DNA of 64,000 nt from Microbacterium salsuginis (GCF_012524205.1 NZ_JABACI010000001.1:868001-932000); one strand, 5' to 3'; numbered from the stretch's first letter, positions 16,489-24,676 are shown. Numbers and translations are program-made. Notes: generated by a model not told the origin, from the letters alone.

Positions 16489-18177
16489 TCAGCCGTCGGG
16501 CAGCGAGGCGAGGTGCCGTTGCACGAACTGCTCCACCGCGGCATCCAGTGTCGGGTCCTCGCCGCGCGCGAGACCCGCGTACTCGAGCTGCACCGTGTGG
16601 CCTTGCGGGGTCGCCTTGACCCACATGCGGCGGCGCGGGACGAACAGCGCCGCGAGCAGGCCCGCCGTGGCGAGCACCGCGAAGACCAGCACCCACGTGG
16701 CCGCGGCATCCCGGTGCACCGACAGCGACACATAGCGCTTGACCGACTCGTCGTAGCCGCTCGCGCCGTCGGGCGCCTCGTTCTCGAACGTGATCGAGCC
16801 GAGTCCGCCGGGCAGTTCGGCGGTCTCGCCCGGCGCGATCTCGATCGACTCGACGTCGGTGCCCCGGCCGGTGAGCTTGTCCATCTCGCCGGTGTCGAGC
16901 GTGTACACCGAGCGGGGCACGCCGCCGTCGATGCCGAGGTCCCCGGTGTAGACGTCCAGCGTCACGACAGGATTCGTCAGAGCGGGGTACGCCGAAGTGA
17001 ACGCCCCGTCCTGGCGCTGGACCTGCGTCGGGTAGAAGAATCCGACGAGGCCCATCTGCTCGTCGAGGCCGTCGGGCACCTTCACGACGCCGAGGGAGGT
17101 CATGTTGGTGTCCTGCGGCAGGAACGGGACGGACTCCGAGAACACGACCTCGCCGGCCGCGTCGCGGATCGTGAGCGTGGGGGCGTAGCCGTTGCCCATG
17201 AGGTAGATGCGGTCGCCCGCCATCTCGAGCGGGTGGTTGACGCGCACCTCGCCGGAGCCGGGGGCGCCGCCGGCGCGCTGGGTCGTGAGGTTCGCGACGA
17301 AGTCCCCCGCCTGCCCCTCGCCCTGCGTGCCGCGCGGCTGGTAGGTCACGTCGAAGCGGTCCAGCGTCAGCGCGTACGGGGTGAGCGAGTTCTCGTCGAC
17401 GAAACGCCCCGGATTGAACGACGTGTAGTCGAGCATCGTGTTGACCCACGTGCGGCCCTCGATGATCACGGTCTGGCCGGTGTAGGTGAAGCCGCCGCCG
17501 ATGCCGACCGCGAGCAGCACGCCGACGAGCGACGCGTGGAACACGAGGTTGCCGGTCTCGCGCATGTAGCCGCGCTCGGCCGAGACCGAGAGCACGCCGC
17601 GGGAGTCGTCGCGCGCGACCCGGTAGCCGGCCTTCTTGAGCTGCTGCTGCGCGGCCTCGATCGACGCGGATGCCGCAGCCGCGGCCGCTTGATCGTCGGT
17701 GTACTCGAGGGTCTCGGTGCGGTGCACGTCCAGGCGCGACAGGCGTGCGGGAGTGCGCGGCGGTGTCGCCCGCAGCGCCTTCCAGTGGTGCTTGGTGCGC
17801 GGGATGACGCAACCCACGAGCGAGACGAACAGCAGGATGTAGATCGCCGAGAACCAGGGCGACGTGTACACGTCGAACATGCTCAGGTTGTCGAGGACCG
17901 GGGCGAGCTCGGGATTGTCGGTGAAGTACTGGGTGACGCCGTTGGGATCGGCGCTGCGCTGCGGCACGAGCGAGCCGGGCACCGCGGCGATCGCGAGCAG
18001 CAGCAGAAGCACGAGCGCCGTGCGCATCGAGGTGAGCTGACGCCATCCCCACCGCAGCCAACCGACGAAGCCGAGAGCGGGCTGGTTGACGTCGCCCGAC
18101 GGCTCGGCGGCGTCGGCATGGTCCGCCGGACGCATCGGGTCGCCGGCGCTCGACACGTCAGAGCGGGGCCGGGACAC
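16489..18177 (-). CDS. resB: Cytochrome c biogenesis protein ResB
   Basis: 562 residues. Three N-terminal membrane helices (ALVLLLLLAIAAVPGSLVPQ is the first), a large extracytoplasmic domain of about 300 residues and a last helix near 515 give the ResB/Ccs1 layout. The protein works with CcsB to keep haem and apocytochrome together during thioether bond formation. Its ATG at 18177 lies 20 nt inside the end of ccdA, indicating one transcript and tight coupling. Confidence 0.95.
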   Translation of the reverse strand: MSRPRSDVSSAGDPMRPADHADAAEPSGDVNQPALGFVGWLRWGWRQLTSMRTALVLLLLLAIAAVPGSLVPQRSADPNGVTQYFTDNPELAPVLDNLSMFDVYTSPWFSAIYILLFVSLVGCVIPRTKHHWKALRATPPRTPARLSRLDVHRTETLEYTDDQAAAAAASASIEAAQQQLKKAGYRVARDDSRGVLSVSAERGYMRETGNLVFHASLVGVLLAVGIGGGFTYTGQTVIIEGRTWVNTMLDYTSFNPGRFVDENSLTPYALTLDRFDVTYQPRGTQGEGQAGDFVANLTTQRAGGAPGSGEVRVNHPLEMAGDRIYLMGNGYAPTLTIRDAAGEVVFSESVPFLPQDTNMTSLGVVKVPDGLDEQMGLVGFFYPTQVQRQDGAFTSAYPALTNPVVTLDVYTGDLGIDGGVPRSVYTLDTGEMDKLTGRGTDVESIEIAPGETAELPGGLGSITFENEAPDGASGYDESVKRYVSLSVHRDAAATWVLVFAVLATAGLLAALFVPRRRMWVKATPQGHTVQLEYAGLARGEDPTLDAAVEQFVQRHLASLPDG

Positions 18178-19024
18178 TCGCGAACACCCCCTGCAGCTGA
18201 GCCATGATCGCCGTCCAGACGCCGGTCACCATGAGCAGGCCGACGAGGATGAGCAGGGCGCCCCCGACGAGATTCACGACGCGGATGTGGCGGCGGACGA
18301 ACGAGACCGAACGCGTAGCCCACCCGAAGCCGAGGGTGAGGAGAAGGAACGGGATGCCGAGCCCCAGCGAATACGCGACGCCCAGGAGGGCGGCGCGCCC
18401 GGCGGAGCCGGAGTCGAACGCCATCGACAGGATCACCGCGAGAGTCGGGCCGATGCACGGTGCCCACCCGATGCCGAGCGCGATGCCCAGCAGCGGGGCG
18501 CCGACCAGGCCCAGGTTCGAGCGCACCTGCGGGCGGGCGATCTGCTGCATCCAGCCGAACGCGCCGACGAAGACGAGCCCCATCGCGATGACCACGACCC
18601 CGAGGATGCGGGTGATGAGGTCCTGGTACTCGAACAGGAAGCGGCCGATGGTTCCGCCGAGCACGGCGATGCTCACGAACACGACGGTGAACCCCGCGAT
18701 GAACAGGAGCACGCCCAGCACGAGCCGGCCGCGGGCGGGCGCCCCGGCTGCGAGATCCGTCGTCGTCACCGCGCGATGCGTCTCGTCGCTGCGCTCCTCG
18801 CTCACGGACCGAGACCCACCGGTGGTCGAGCGAGCTAAGCGAGCTGAGACGCCCCGGGCGCGCACCAGCGTCTGGCGCGGCGCGACCGCGCCGCCGATGA
18901 AGCCGAGGTACCCCGGCACGAGAGGAAGGACGCACGGCGACAGGAACGAGACCAGCCCCGCGAGCACCGCGATCGGGATCGCGACCAGGAGCGACCCGTC
19001 GGCGACGAGCGCCCCCAGGTTCAC
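18158..19024 (-). CDS. ccdA: Cytochrome c biogenesis thiol-disulfide transporter CcdA
   Basis: 288 residues with about six membrane helices; CcdA moves reducing equivalents across the membrane to TlpA/ResA. Helix 1 contains the redox motif FLSPCVLPLVPGYLGF. A second redox cysteine is expected in the helix around WAPCIGPTLAVIL, which is present. The GTG at 19024 overlaps the tlpA stop (GTGA). The loop after helix 1 (about residues 58-83) is encoded by a diverged family A palindrome (18778-18852) and reads GVSARLARSTT ... SEERSDETHR, unlike normal CcdA loops. Confidence 0.94.
   Translation of the reverse strand: MNLGALVADGSLLVAIPIAVLAGLVSFLSPCVLPLVPGYLGFIGGAVAPRQTLVRARGVSARLARSTTGGSRSVSEERSDETHRAVTTTDLAAGAPARGRLVLGVLLFIAGFTVVFVSIAVLGGTIGRFLFEYQDLITRILGVVVIAMGLVFVGAFGWMQQIARPQVRSNLGLVGAPLLGIALGIGWAPCIGPTLAVILSMAFDSGSAGRAALLGVAYSLGLGIPFLLLTLGFGWATRSVSFVRRHIRVVNLVGGALLILVGLLMVTGVWTAIMAQLQGVFASVPAPL
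18778..18852. repeat. Family A-like palindromic repeat inside ccdA (variant)
   Basis: Arms GCGTCTCGTCGCTGCGC ... CGGACC (18778-18810) and GGTCGAGCGAGCTAAGCG ... GAGACGC (18823-18852) form an imperfect palindrome. They are diverged from the metH copy but keep the GTCTC/GAGAC ends and GCGAGC cores. Translated in frame as the first CcdA loop. Confidence 0.65.
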
Positions 19025-19632
19025 GCCTCCTCCAGCGCGTCGCGCACGAGCGCCTCGAGGATCGACGCGTCGTCGAGCTGCCCGATGATGCGTGCCGCGA
19101 CGCGGCCCTCGGAGTCGAGCACGAGCGTGACCGGCACCGCGTTGAGCGGGGTCTGCCCGGCGAACGCGAGCTTGATCGAGCCGTCCTCGGTCGCCAGGGC
19201 GCTCGGATAGGTGACGCCGTACTTGTCGGCGAACGCGCGCGACGCCTCCGCCCCGTCGTACAGGTTGACTCCGAGGAACGACACGTCCTGACCCTCGAAC
19301 GTCTCGTGCGCGTCCTCGAGCTGCTCCGCCTCCACGCGGCACGGGGCGCACGCGGCGTACCAGAAGTTCACGACGAGCACGTCGCCGGCGTAGTCGGCGC
19401 TGGTGGCGGTGCCTCCGATGTCGAGAACGCCCTCGAACTCGATCGGCTCGGTGCGCTCGTTCGCGGGGATCTCCTCCACCTCGAACCCGCTGGCCGCGAT
19501 GAAGCCCTTGTTGTCGCCCTCGCGGTACTGGTCGGCGAGGGGGTCGTTCGTGCACGCGGCGAGCCCCGCGATGAGGCCGACGGCCAGCAGAGCAGTCCCC
19601 GCGCCCCGCAGCCTGCGCCCGGTCCTGGTCAT
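19021..19632 (-). CDS. TlpA/ResA-like thiol-disulfide lipoprotein
   Basis: 203 residues. The N terminus is a lipoprotein signal with lipobox LAAC, cysteine at residue 27, so the protein is anchored outside the membrane. A thioredoxin-fold domain follows: NFWYAACAPCRVEAEQLE with the CAPC redox pair (95-98) and the cis-proline in NAVPVTLVLD. It should reduce apocytochrome c cysteines using electrons from CcdA. The ATG overlaps the upstream phosphatase stop by 4 nt and its stop overlaps the ccdA GTG. Confidence 0.93.
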   Translation of the reverse strand: MTRTGRRLRGAGTALLAVGLIAGLAACTNDPLADQYREGDNKGFIAASGFEVEEIPANERTEPIEFEGVLDIGGTATSADYAGDVLVVNFWYAACAPCRVEAEQLEDAHETFEGQDVSFLGVNLYDGAEASRAFADKYGVTYPSALATEDGSIKLAFAGQTPLNAVPVTLVLDSEGRVAARIIGQLDDASILEALVRDALEEA

Positions 19633-20258
19633 ACCGCCCCCACGTCCACTGCTCCCGCCGTGGACGCCGGCTCGGCGTAGGCGGTCTCGGTCCACTTGCC
19701 CTGCACCATCTCGAAGCTCGTGACGCTCGACAGCGCGCACCGGCGGTCGCGCGGGTCGTGGCGGAGCGCCAGTCCGGCGACCGCGAGGTGGGTCACCCAG
19801 ATCGGCAGCTGATGCGAGACGATGACGACATCGCCCGAGTCCACGGCATCCCACGCCTGCGTCATCGCCGCATTCATGCGACCCACGACGTCCGCATACG
19901 GCTCCCCCCAGCTCGGCAGCGCCGGCTTGCGCAGGTGGCGCCAGTTCCAGGGATTGACCAGGGCGCGCATCATGCGCTTGCCCTCGAAGACGTTGGTCGG
20001 CTCGATCACGCGTTCGTCGATGACGGGCTCGATGCCGAACAGCGCCGTGAACGGCTCGGACGATTCGCGCGTGCGCTGCAGCGGCGAGCAGATGAGCGTC
20101 GCGACCGGTCGCTGCATCGCGTGCACGAACTCGGCCGCCTGCCGGGCCATGTTCCGCCCGTCCGCGCTGAGCCCGTAACCGGGGAGTCGCCCGTAGAGCA
20201 CGCGGCGAGGATTGTGGACCTCCCCATGGCGCACGAGATGGAGGCGATCGGCGGGCAC
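19629..20258 (-). CDS. Histidine phosphatase family protein
   Basis: 209 residues. The phosphohistidine motif LHLVRHGEVHNP is at the N terminus, with the second core segment ICSPLQRTRESSEPF and a C-terminal VIVSHQLPIWVTHLAVAG holding the second catalytic histidine. The substrate is unknown (phosphoglycerate mutase-like branch). It is the first gene of the cytochrome c maturation operon: the GTG at 20258 follows TAGACT by 6 nt (leaderless) and its end overlaps tlpA. This linkage is familiar in actinobacteria, but no direct role in cytochrome assembly is known to me. Confidence 0.88.
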   Translation of the reverse strand: MPADRLHLVRHGEVHNPRRVLYGRLPGYGLSADGRNMARQAAEFVHAMQRPVATLICSPLQRTRESSEPFTALFGIEPVIDERVIEPTNVFEGKRMMRALVNPWNWRHLRKPALPSWGEPYADVVGRMNAAMTQAWDAVDSGDVVIVSHQLPIWVTHLAVAGLALRHDPRDRRCALSSVTSFEMVQGKWTETAYAEPASTAGAVDVGAV

Positions 20259-20264
20259 CGCCCC

Positions 20265-20270
20265 AGTCTA
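20265..20270 (-). promoter_or_regulatory. -10 element of the cytochrome c maturation operon (leaderless type)
   Basis: TAGACT on the minus strand, 6 nt before the GTG of the histidine phosphatase gene. Confidence 0.5.
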
Positions 20271-20300
20271 CGGCGGCTGGTTCTGTGGGGCGGCTGAGCG

Positions 20301-20996
20301 TCAGTCCGCCTCGGGCTGCGGCCCGGTGTCGCGGTCGTTCAGCAGGCTCCGGATGCGCACGAACAGGAACCAGGCGACGGCGAGCGCGGCGACCCCGATC
20401 ACGACGTACTGAAGGATGTCGGCGTAGCGCTCGACGATGTGCCACGCCTCCCCCAGGAAGAACCCCGACAGTACGAAGATCGAGTTCCAGATGAGGCTTC
20501 CCGTCGCGGTGAGCAGCACGAACCGCCACAGGGGCATCCGCGTGATCCCCGCCGGGATCGAGATCAGACTCCGGAAGATCGGGATCATCCTCCCGAAGAA
20601 GACGGCCTTTCCCCCGTGCCGACCGAACCACGCGACGGTGCGGTCGATGTCTGCCGGCCGCAGCAGCGGCACCTTGGCCGCGATCGTCCGCAGGCGTGCC
20701 ACGCCGAGCCACGCCCCGAGGCCGTAGAGCAGCAGCGCACCGACCACCGAGCCGGCTGTCGTCCACAGCAGCGCCTCGACCAGCGTGAACGAGCCGCGAC
20801 TGGAGGCCAGGCCCGCCATCGGCAGGATCACCTCGCTCGGCAGCGGCGGGAAGAGGTTCTCCATCGCGATGGCGATACCGGCGCCTGCGGGGCCGATCAC
20901 ATCCATCAGCGAGACCGCCCAGTCCGCCAGAGCGCTGAGCCAGGAGCCGTCAGAGGTGGCAGTCGTGCCGATCGGGGTCGCGAGGATCTCTGTCAC
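20301..20996 (-). CDS. DedA-family membrane protein
   Basis: 231 residues with several membrane helices. DedA hallmarks are present: ENLFPPLPSEVILPMAGLAS near the N terminus, FGRHGGKAVFFGRMIPIFRS, then SIPAGITRMPLWRF and TGSLIWNSIFVLSGFFLG. DedA proteins act in membrane homeostasis, and some recycle undecaprenyl phosphate or flip lipids. The GTG at 20996 was chosen because TAGCGT precedes it by 7 nt; longer open frames upstream run antisense into aspS and are not convincing. Divergent from aspS. Confidence 0.88.
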   Translation of the reverse strand: MTEILATPIGTTATSDGSWLSALADWAVSLMDVIGPAGAGIAIAMENLFPPLPSEVILPMAGLASSRGSFTLVEALLWTTAGSVVGALLLYGLGAWLGVARLRTIAAKVPLLRPADIDRTVAWFGRHGGKAVFFGRMIPIFRSLISIPAGITRMPLWRFVLLTATGSLIWNSIFVLSGFFLGEAWHIVERYADILQYVVIGVAALAVAWFLFVRIRSLLNDRDTGPQPEAD

Positions 20997-21003
20997 GTCC
21001 TCG

Positions 21004-21009
21004 ACGCTA
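21004..21009 (-). promoter_or_regulatory. -10 element of the dedA-family gene (leaderless type)
   Basis: TAGCGT on the minus strand, 7 nt before the GTG at 20996. Confidence 0.4.
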
Positions 21010-21073
21010 GGCGAGCGACGTGAACCGTTCCTGGGTGCCAGCCCCCGAATCGAGCGGGGGGATGCCGTCAACG

Positions 21074-21079
21074 TACACT
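21074..21079 (+). promoter_or_regulatory. -10 element of aspS (near-leaderless)
   Basis: TACACT, 8 nt before the aspS GTG at 21088. No Shine-Dalgarno sequence is visible. Confidence 0.4.
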
Positions 21080-21087
21080 TGACCCTC

Positions 21088-22428
21088 GTGACTGAACGCG
21101 CTCTGATTGGCCAGCTCAAGGGTCTCGCCGACGGCCCCGTCTCGGTGTCGGGATGGGTCGAGACCGTCCGAGACCAGAAGAAGGTGCAGTTCGTCATCCT
21201 TCGCGATGAGACCGGCGCCGTGCAGCTGGTCAATCCGGCGACGCGGCCCGCCGAGGACGGCACCGAACAGGATGCCGCAGCCCTCGCCCTCACCGACCTC
21301 ATCTCGAACCTCGCCACCGGGACCTTCCTGACCGTGCGAGGCGAACTCAAGCACGACGAGCGGGTCAAGCTCGGCGGCGTCGAGATCAAGATCGGATCGC
21401 TCGACATCGCCGCCGCGGCGCTGCCCGAGACGCCGATCGCCGCGGACTCCGGCATGGACAAGCGCATGGACTGGCGCTTCCTCGACCTGCGCCAGCGTCG
21501 CAACAACCTCATCTTCCGTGTGCAGACCACGCTCGAGCACGCGATGCGCTCGTACTGGATCGAGCGGGACTACATCGAGGTGCACTCGCCGAAGCTCATG
21601 GCCTCGGCATCCGAATCCAATGCCGAGCTCTTCTCGCTCGAGTACTTCGGCGACCAGACCGCCTACCTGGCGCAGTCACCGCAGTTCTTCAAGCAGATGG
21701 CGCAGGTCGCCGGCTTCGGCAAGATCTTCGAGATCGCCCCGGCCTTCCGCGCCGACCCCTCGTTCACGTCGCGCCACGCGACCGAGTTCACGTCGATCGA
21801 CGCCGAGATCAGCTGGATCGACTCGCACGAAGACGTGGCCAAGATGCAGGAAGAGCTGCTGGCGACCGCGTTCCAGGCGGTGAAGGACAAGCACGGCGCC
21901 GAGATCGAGGAGCTGTTCGGCCTCGAGGTGCAGGTTCCGGCGATCCCGTTCCCGCGCATCCCGCTCGCCGAGGCGCTCGAGATCGTCAAGAGCCGCGGCT
22001 ACGAGGTGCCCCGCACCGACGGCGACCTTGACCCCGAAGGCGAGCGTCAGATCTCGGCCTACGTCGAGGAGACCTACGGACACCAGTTCGTCTTCATCAC
22101 CGACTACCACCCCGAGATCCGCGCGTTCTACCACATGCGTGACGAGGAGACCGGGCTCACCAAGAGCTACGACCTGCTCTTCAAGGGTGTCGAGATCACG
22201 ACCGGCGCGCAGCGCGAGCACCGCGTCGACGTGCTGATCGAGCAGGCGAAGGAGAAGGGCCTCGAGCCCGAGCACCTCGACTTCTATCTCGACTTCTTCC
22301 GCTACGGCGCCCCGCCGCACGGCGGCTTCGGCATGGGCCTCGCGCGCGTGATGATGCTGCTGCTCGGGCAGGACTCGATCCGCGAGGTCACCTACCTGTT
22401 CCGCGGTCCGACGCGCCTGGCCCCGTAG
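21088..22428 (+). CDS. aspS: Archaeal-type aspartyl-tRNA synthetase (probably non-discriminating)
   Basis: 446 residues. An N-terminal OB anticodon-binding domain (SVSGWVETVRDQKKVQFVIL) is followed by the class IIb catalytic core: motif 2 in EIAPAFRADPSFTSRHATEF and motif 3 in GGFGMGLARVMMLLLG. Bacterial AspRS is about 590 residues with a GAD insertion; that domain is absent here and the protein matches the shorter archaeal/eukaryal type. Such enzymes often charge both tRNA-Asp and tRNA-Asn, with GatCAB then making Asn-tRNA. The GTG start has no ribosome binding site. Longer frames upstream of 21088 lie within the DedA promoter region. Confidence 0.93.
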   Translation: MTERALIGQLKGLADGPVSVSGWVETVRDQKKVQFVILRDETGAVQLVNPATRPAEDGTEQDAAALALTDLISNLATGTFLTVRGELKHDERVKLGGVEIKIGSLDIAAAALPETPIAADSGMDKRMDWRFLDLRQRRNNLIFRVQTTLEHAMRSYWIERDYIEVHSPKLMASASESNAELFSLEYFGDQTAYLAQSPQFFKQMAQVAGFGKIFEIAPAFRADPSFTSRHATEFTSIDAEISWIDSHEDVAKMQEELLATAFQAVKDKHGAEIEELFGLEVQVPAIPFPRIPLAEALEIVKSRGYEVPRTDGDLDPEGERQISAYVEETYGHQFVFITDYHPEIRAFYHMRDEETGLTKSYDLLFKGVEITTGAQREHRVDVLIEQAKEKGLEPEHLDFYLDFFRYGAPPHGGFGMGLARVMMLLLGQDSIREVTYLFRGPTRLAP

Positions 22429-22466
22429 TTTCCGCCGGCGTCGGTCGACGTCATCCGGTTCCCTCG

Positions 22467-22551
22467 TGCGAAAACACCAGTCCGTCGCGCGACACGCCGG
22501 GCTGAGGCGTGCGTCACCGGCGTGTCGCCGTCACCGACTGGTGTTTTCGCA
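22467..22551. repeat. Family B palindromic repeat, copy 1
   Basis: About 85 nt: outer arms TGCGAAAACACCAGTC and GACTGGTGTTTTCGCA, inner arms GCGACACGCCGG and CCGGCGTGTCGC. It lies in the gap between convergent aspS and the glutaredoxin gene and may form a strong cruciform or hairpin. Copy 2 is at 35977-36059. Confidence 0.88.
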
Positions 22552-22590
22552 ACCCGGCACGCGCCTGGCCTGGCCCCGGAGCGTCGGGGG

Positions 22591-22836
22591 TCAGCCGGTG
22601 AGTGCGGAGCGCAGGCGGTCGGGCGACACGCGCCAGTGGCCGTGCAACTCGCCGTCGATGAGCACGACCGGGATCTTCTCCCACCACATGGCATAGAGCG
22701 CGGGGTCATCCGCGATCGACAGCTCTTCGACGTCGACGGCATCCTCGGGCAGCTCGGCGACGACGGTCTCGACGACCTCGCGCGCGACATCGCACAGATG
22801 GCAGTCGGGCTTGCCGATGAGGGTGAGCGTCGTCAC
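22591..22836 (-). CDS. Glutaredoxin-like protein
   Basis: 81 residues, thioredoxin fold: LTLIGKPDCHLCDVAREV has the CxxC redox pair (CHLC) and IPVVLIDGEL the cis-proline. It belongs to the glutaredoxin-like/DUF836 group of short redox proteins; the partner is unknown. The GTG at 22836 follows TAAACT by 6 nt, so it is probably leaderless. Confidence 0.85.
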   Translation of the reverse strand: MTTLTLIGKPDCHLCDVAREVVETVVAELPEDAVDVEELSIADDPALYAMWWEKIPVVLIDGELHGHWRVSPDRLRSALTG

Positions 22837-22842
22837 CGCTTC

Positions 22843-22848
22843 AGTTTA
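22843..22848 (-). promoter_or_regulatory. -10 element of the glutaredoxin gene (leaderless type)
   Basis: TAAACT on the minus strand, 6 nt before the GTG at 22836. Confidence 0.5.
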
Positions 22849-22871
22849 GGAGCGCCGACGGATGCTGCGGC

Positions 22872-23165
22872 TCAGCGCTCGACCGGAAAGCCCGCGGCGA
22901 TCCACTCGTTGGTGCCGCCGTCGACGTTCGTGGCGTCGTAGCCGCGCGCCTCGAGCGCCTCGACCACCCGGCCCGAGCGACCACCGATCGCACAGATGAC
23001 GTCGAACGCGCCCTCTGGCAATTCGTCGAGCCGGCCGCCGATGGCCGACATCGGGATGTTGACGGCGCCCGGCACGTGCCCGGCGGCGAACTCGTCGACT
23101 TCGCGCACGTCGATGAGCGGCACGTCGACGCGATCGCGAAGCTGCTGGACGGTGATGGACTTCAT
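22872..23165 (-). CDS. Single-domain rhodanese-like protein
   Basis: 97 residues: LIDVREVDEFAAGHVPGAVN is the rhodanese core and the active-site loop is CAIGGRSGRV, with the catalytic cysteine as its first residue. It is a probable sulfurtransferase, acceptor unknown. The start codon follows GGGAGGAACCG, a good ribosome binding site. It lies downstream of bS22, separated by a strong hairpin. Confidence 0.88.
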   Translation of the reverse strand: MKSITVQQLRDRVDVPLIDVREVDEFAAGHVPGAVNIPMSAIGGRLDELPEGAFDVICAIGGRSGRVVEALEARGYDATNVDGGTNEWIAAGFPVER

Positions 23166-23185
23166 CGGTTCCTCCCGCGGCAGAA

Positions 23186-23219
23186 CACGAAGCGCCCGTC
23201 CATGGACAGGCGCTTGGTG
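23186..23219 (-). terminator. Hairpin terminator after bS22
   Basis: Two 16-nt arms (CACGAAGCGCCCGTCC and GGACAGGCGCTTGGTG on the plus strand) match at 14 positions around a 2-nt centre. It starts about 11 nt after the bS22 stop; only a short U-rich tail (TTCT) follows on the minus strand. Confidence 0.6.
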
Positions 23220-23229
23220 TGGTGGCCGC

Positions 23230-23328
23230 TTACTTCTTGTTGCGGCGCTGGTGGCGAGTCTTGCGAAGCAGCTTGCGGTGCTTCTTCTTCGCCATGCGCT
23301 TGCGGCGCTTCTTGATGACAGAACCCAC
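23230..23328 (-). CDS. Small ribosomal subunit protein bS22 (AURKAIP1/COX24 domain)
   Basis: A 32-residue, extremely basic protein starting VGSVIKKRRKRMAKKK and ending RNKK. It matches the actinobacterial bS22 family, first seen as an extra small protein in mycobacterial ribosomes near the decoding centre. The start is a GTG, with GAGG about 6 nt upstream. It sits next to the small HTH gene as in other actinobacteria (the Rv0500A-Rv0500B arrangement of M. tuberculosis), but proC is about 6 kb away here instead of adjacent. Confidence 0.9.
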   Translation of the reverse strand: MGSVIKKRRKRMAKKKHRKLLRKTRHQRRNKK

Positions 23329-23411
23329 GGAAAACCTCACTATGTCGGGGTCTGGGCGCAACATGTGCGCGCCCGGGATCGGGGCAGATGCGAAAAATGC
23401 CTCGGGACAGT

Positions 23412-23603
23412 CTAGCCGACGTCGGCGATCGGCCGTTGCAGGGCCTCGGTGACCGCGGACTCGGGGACGCGGTAGCTGCGCCCGAACCGCACCGCCGGGA
23501 GCTCGCCCGAGTGGACGAGCCGGTACACCGTCATCTTCGAGACGCGCATCAGCTCTGCGACCTCGGCGACGGTGAGGAAGCGCACGTCGGGCAGCTCCGC
23601 CAT
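23412..23603 (-). CDS. Excisionase/BldC-like small helix-turn-helix protein
   Basis: 63 residues from the second of two in-frame ATGs; AAGGA lies 9 nt before ATG 23603 but directly abuts the first ATG (23612), so the shorter form is favoured. FLTVAEVAELMRVSKMTVYR, followed by ELPAVRFGRSYRVPESAV, is the winged HTH of the MerR/excisionase/BldC group. It is a chromosomal DNA-binding protein; no integrase or phage gene is near. It is conserved next to bS22 in actinobacteria. Confidence 0.85.
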   Translation of the reverse strand: MAELPDVRFLTVAEVAELMRVSKMTVYRLVHSGELPAVRFGRSYRVPESAVTEALQRPIADVG

Positions 23604-23717
23604 TTGTGTCATTCCTTCCCCAGAAGTGTTGACGACACTCTAGATCCCGCGCGGTGTGCGTGTAAACACGGGGCGCATGTAAACCGGTGTGACCTGTGAG
23701 AAAGCGGGGCCGCTGGT

Positions 23718-24647
23718 TCAGGCATCGCCACGCTGCCGCGCGCGGTGCTCGTGTGCGATCCGGGCGGCCTGGCGCTCCAGCTTGCGGGCGTCGCGCAGCG
23801 TCTTCTCGGCCGCGCGCACGGCCTTCTGCGCCTCGCGGAACTTCTTGTCGTCCATGATCTCGGAGTCGTCCAGCCGCGCCCACGGCGACCGCGGTCCGCG
23901 CCCTTCGGACGTCACGCGGTCGATGTAGGCGGCGACCCCGTCGAGACTCCGCTCCAGGTTGAACAGGAACGGGTCCGATTCGTCGAGGAAGACGCCGGCC
24001 TCGATGGCCGCGCGCAGCTCCGGGTAGCCGTCGGCGCTGATCAGGGCGCGGAAGAGCGCGTCCTCCTGGACGGTGATGTCGTGCCCGCGGATCCCACGCT
24101 CACGCTCCGTGCGGGCGTATCCGGCCAGCACCGTCCCGGTCCAGCGTGACGTGCCGGTGACCATGAGCACGACGGCGAGGCGCTCCTCGTAGGTGAGCTC
24201 GGTCTCGGCGAGCGCCCGCAGGCCGGCGTCCATCCACGCGGCGCTGTTCGGGGTCACCGGGGATCCGCTGATCGGGATGTCGAGGACCCACGGGTGGCGC
24301 AGGTACATCTGCACCTGCTCGTTGTAGAGCGCCGTGAGCTGCTCCCGCCAACCGCCGGCGCTCGTGGCCTCCTCGCTCGGCAGCCCGGTGGCCTCCTCCT
24401 GCATCAGCAGCACGAGGTCGTCCTTCGCCGTGACGTATCGATAGAGCGACATCGGCGTGAAGCCCAGGCGTGCGGCCACGGCTGCCATCGACACGGCACC
24501 CAGGCCGTCGGCATCCGCGATCTCGACCGCCGCCTCGACGATGCGCTCGACGCTCATCTCGCGCTTGGGGCCGCGCTGCGGATTCGCCGCCACGCCCCAC
24601 GCGAGAGCGATGCCGCGGGGAAGCTCAGGCTCTGGCACGTCGGTCAT
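23718..24647 (-). CDS. TetR-family regulator, divergent from the DrrAB-like exporter
   Basis: 309 residues, long for the family. The HTH is ERIVEAAVEIADADGLGAVS, then MAAVAARLGFTPMSLYRYVT; the C-terminal half resembles the tetracycline-repressor-like ligand domain and ends in a basic, Arg/Lys-rich tail. The ATG follows TAGACT by 7 nt (leaderless). Three AAACAGT repeats lie in the gap to the ABC genes, so this protein probably controls them in response to a drug-like ligand. Confidence 0.88.
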   Translation of the reverse strand: MTDVPEPELPRGIALAWGVAANPQRGPKREMSVERIVEAAVEIADADGLGAVSMAAVAARLGFTPMSLYRYVTAKDDLVLLMQEEATGLPSEEATSAGGWREQLTALYNEQVQMYLRHPWVLDIPISGSPVTPNSAAWMDAGLRALAETELTYEERLAVVLMVTGTSRWTGTVLAGYARTERERGIRGHDITVQEDALFRALISADGYPELRAAIEAGVFLDESDPFLFNLERSLDGVAAYIDRVTSEGRGPRSPWARLDDSEIMDDKKFREAQKAVRAAEKTLRDARKLERQAARIAHEHRARQRGDA

Positions 24648-24654
24648 GCGGCCA

Positions 24655-24660
24655 AGTCTA
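24655..24660 (-). promoter_or_regulatory. -10 element of the TetR gene (leaderless type)
   Basis: TAGACT on the minus strand, 7 nt before the ATG at 24647. Confidence 0.45.
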
Positions 24661-24676
24661 GGTCTGTATATCTCGT

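Noticed and set aside
23412..23603. Excisionase-like gene as a sign of a prophage or integrative element
   Set aside because: No integrase, attachment repeats or phage genes are near, and the HTH-bS22 pair is a standard actinobacterial arrangement.
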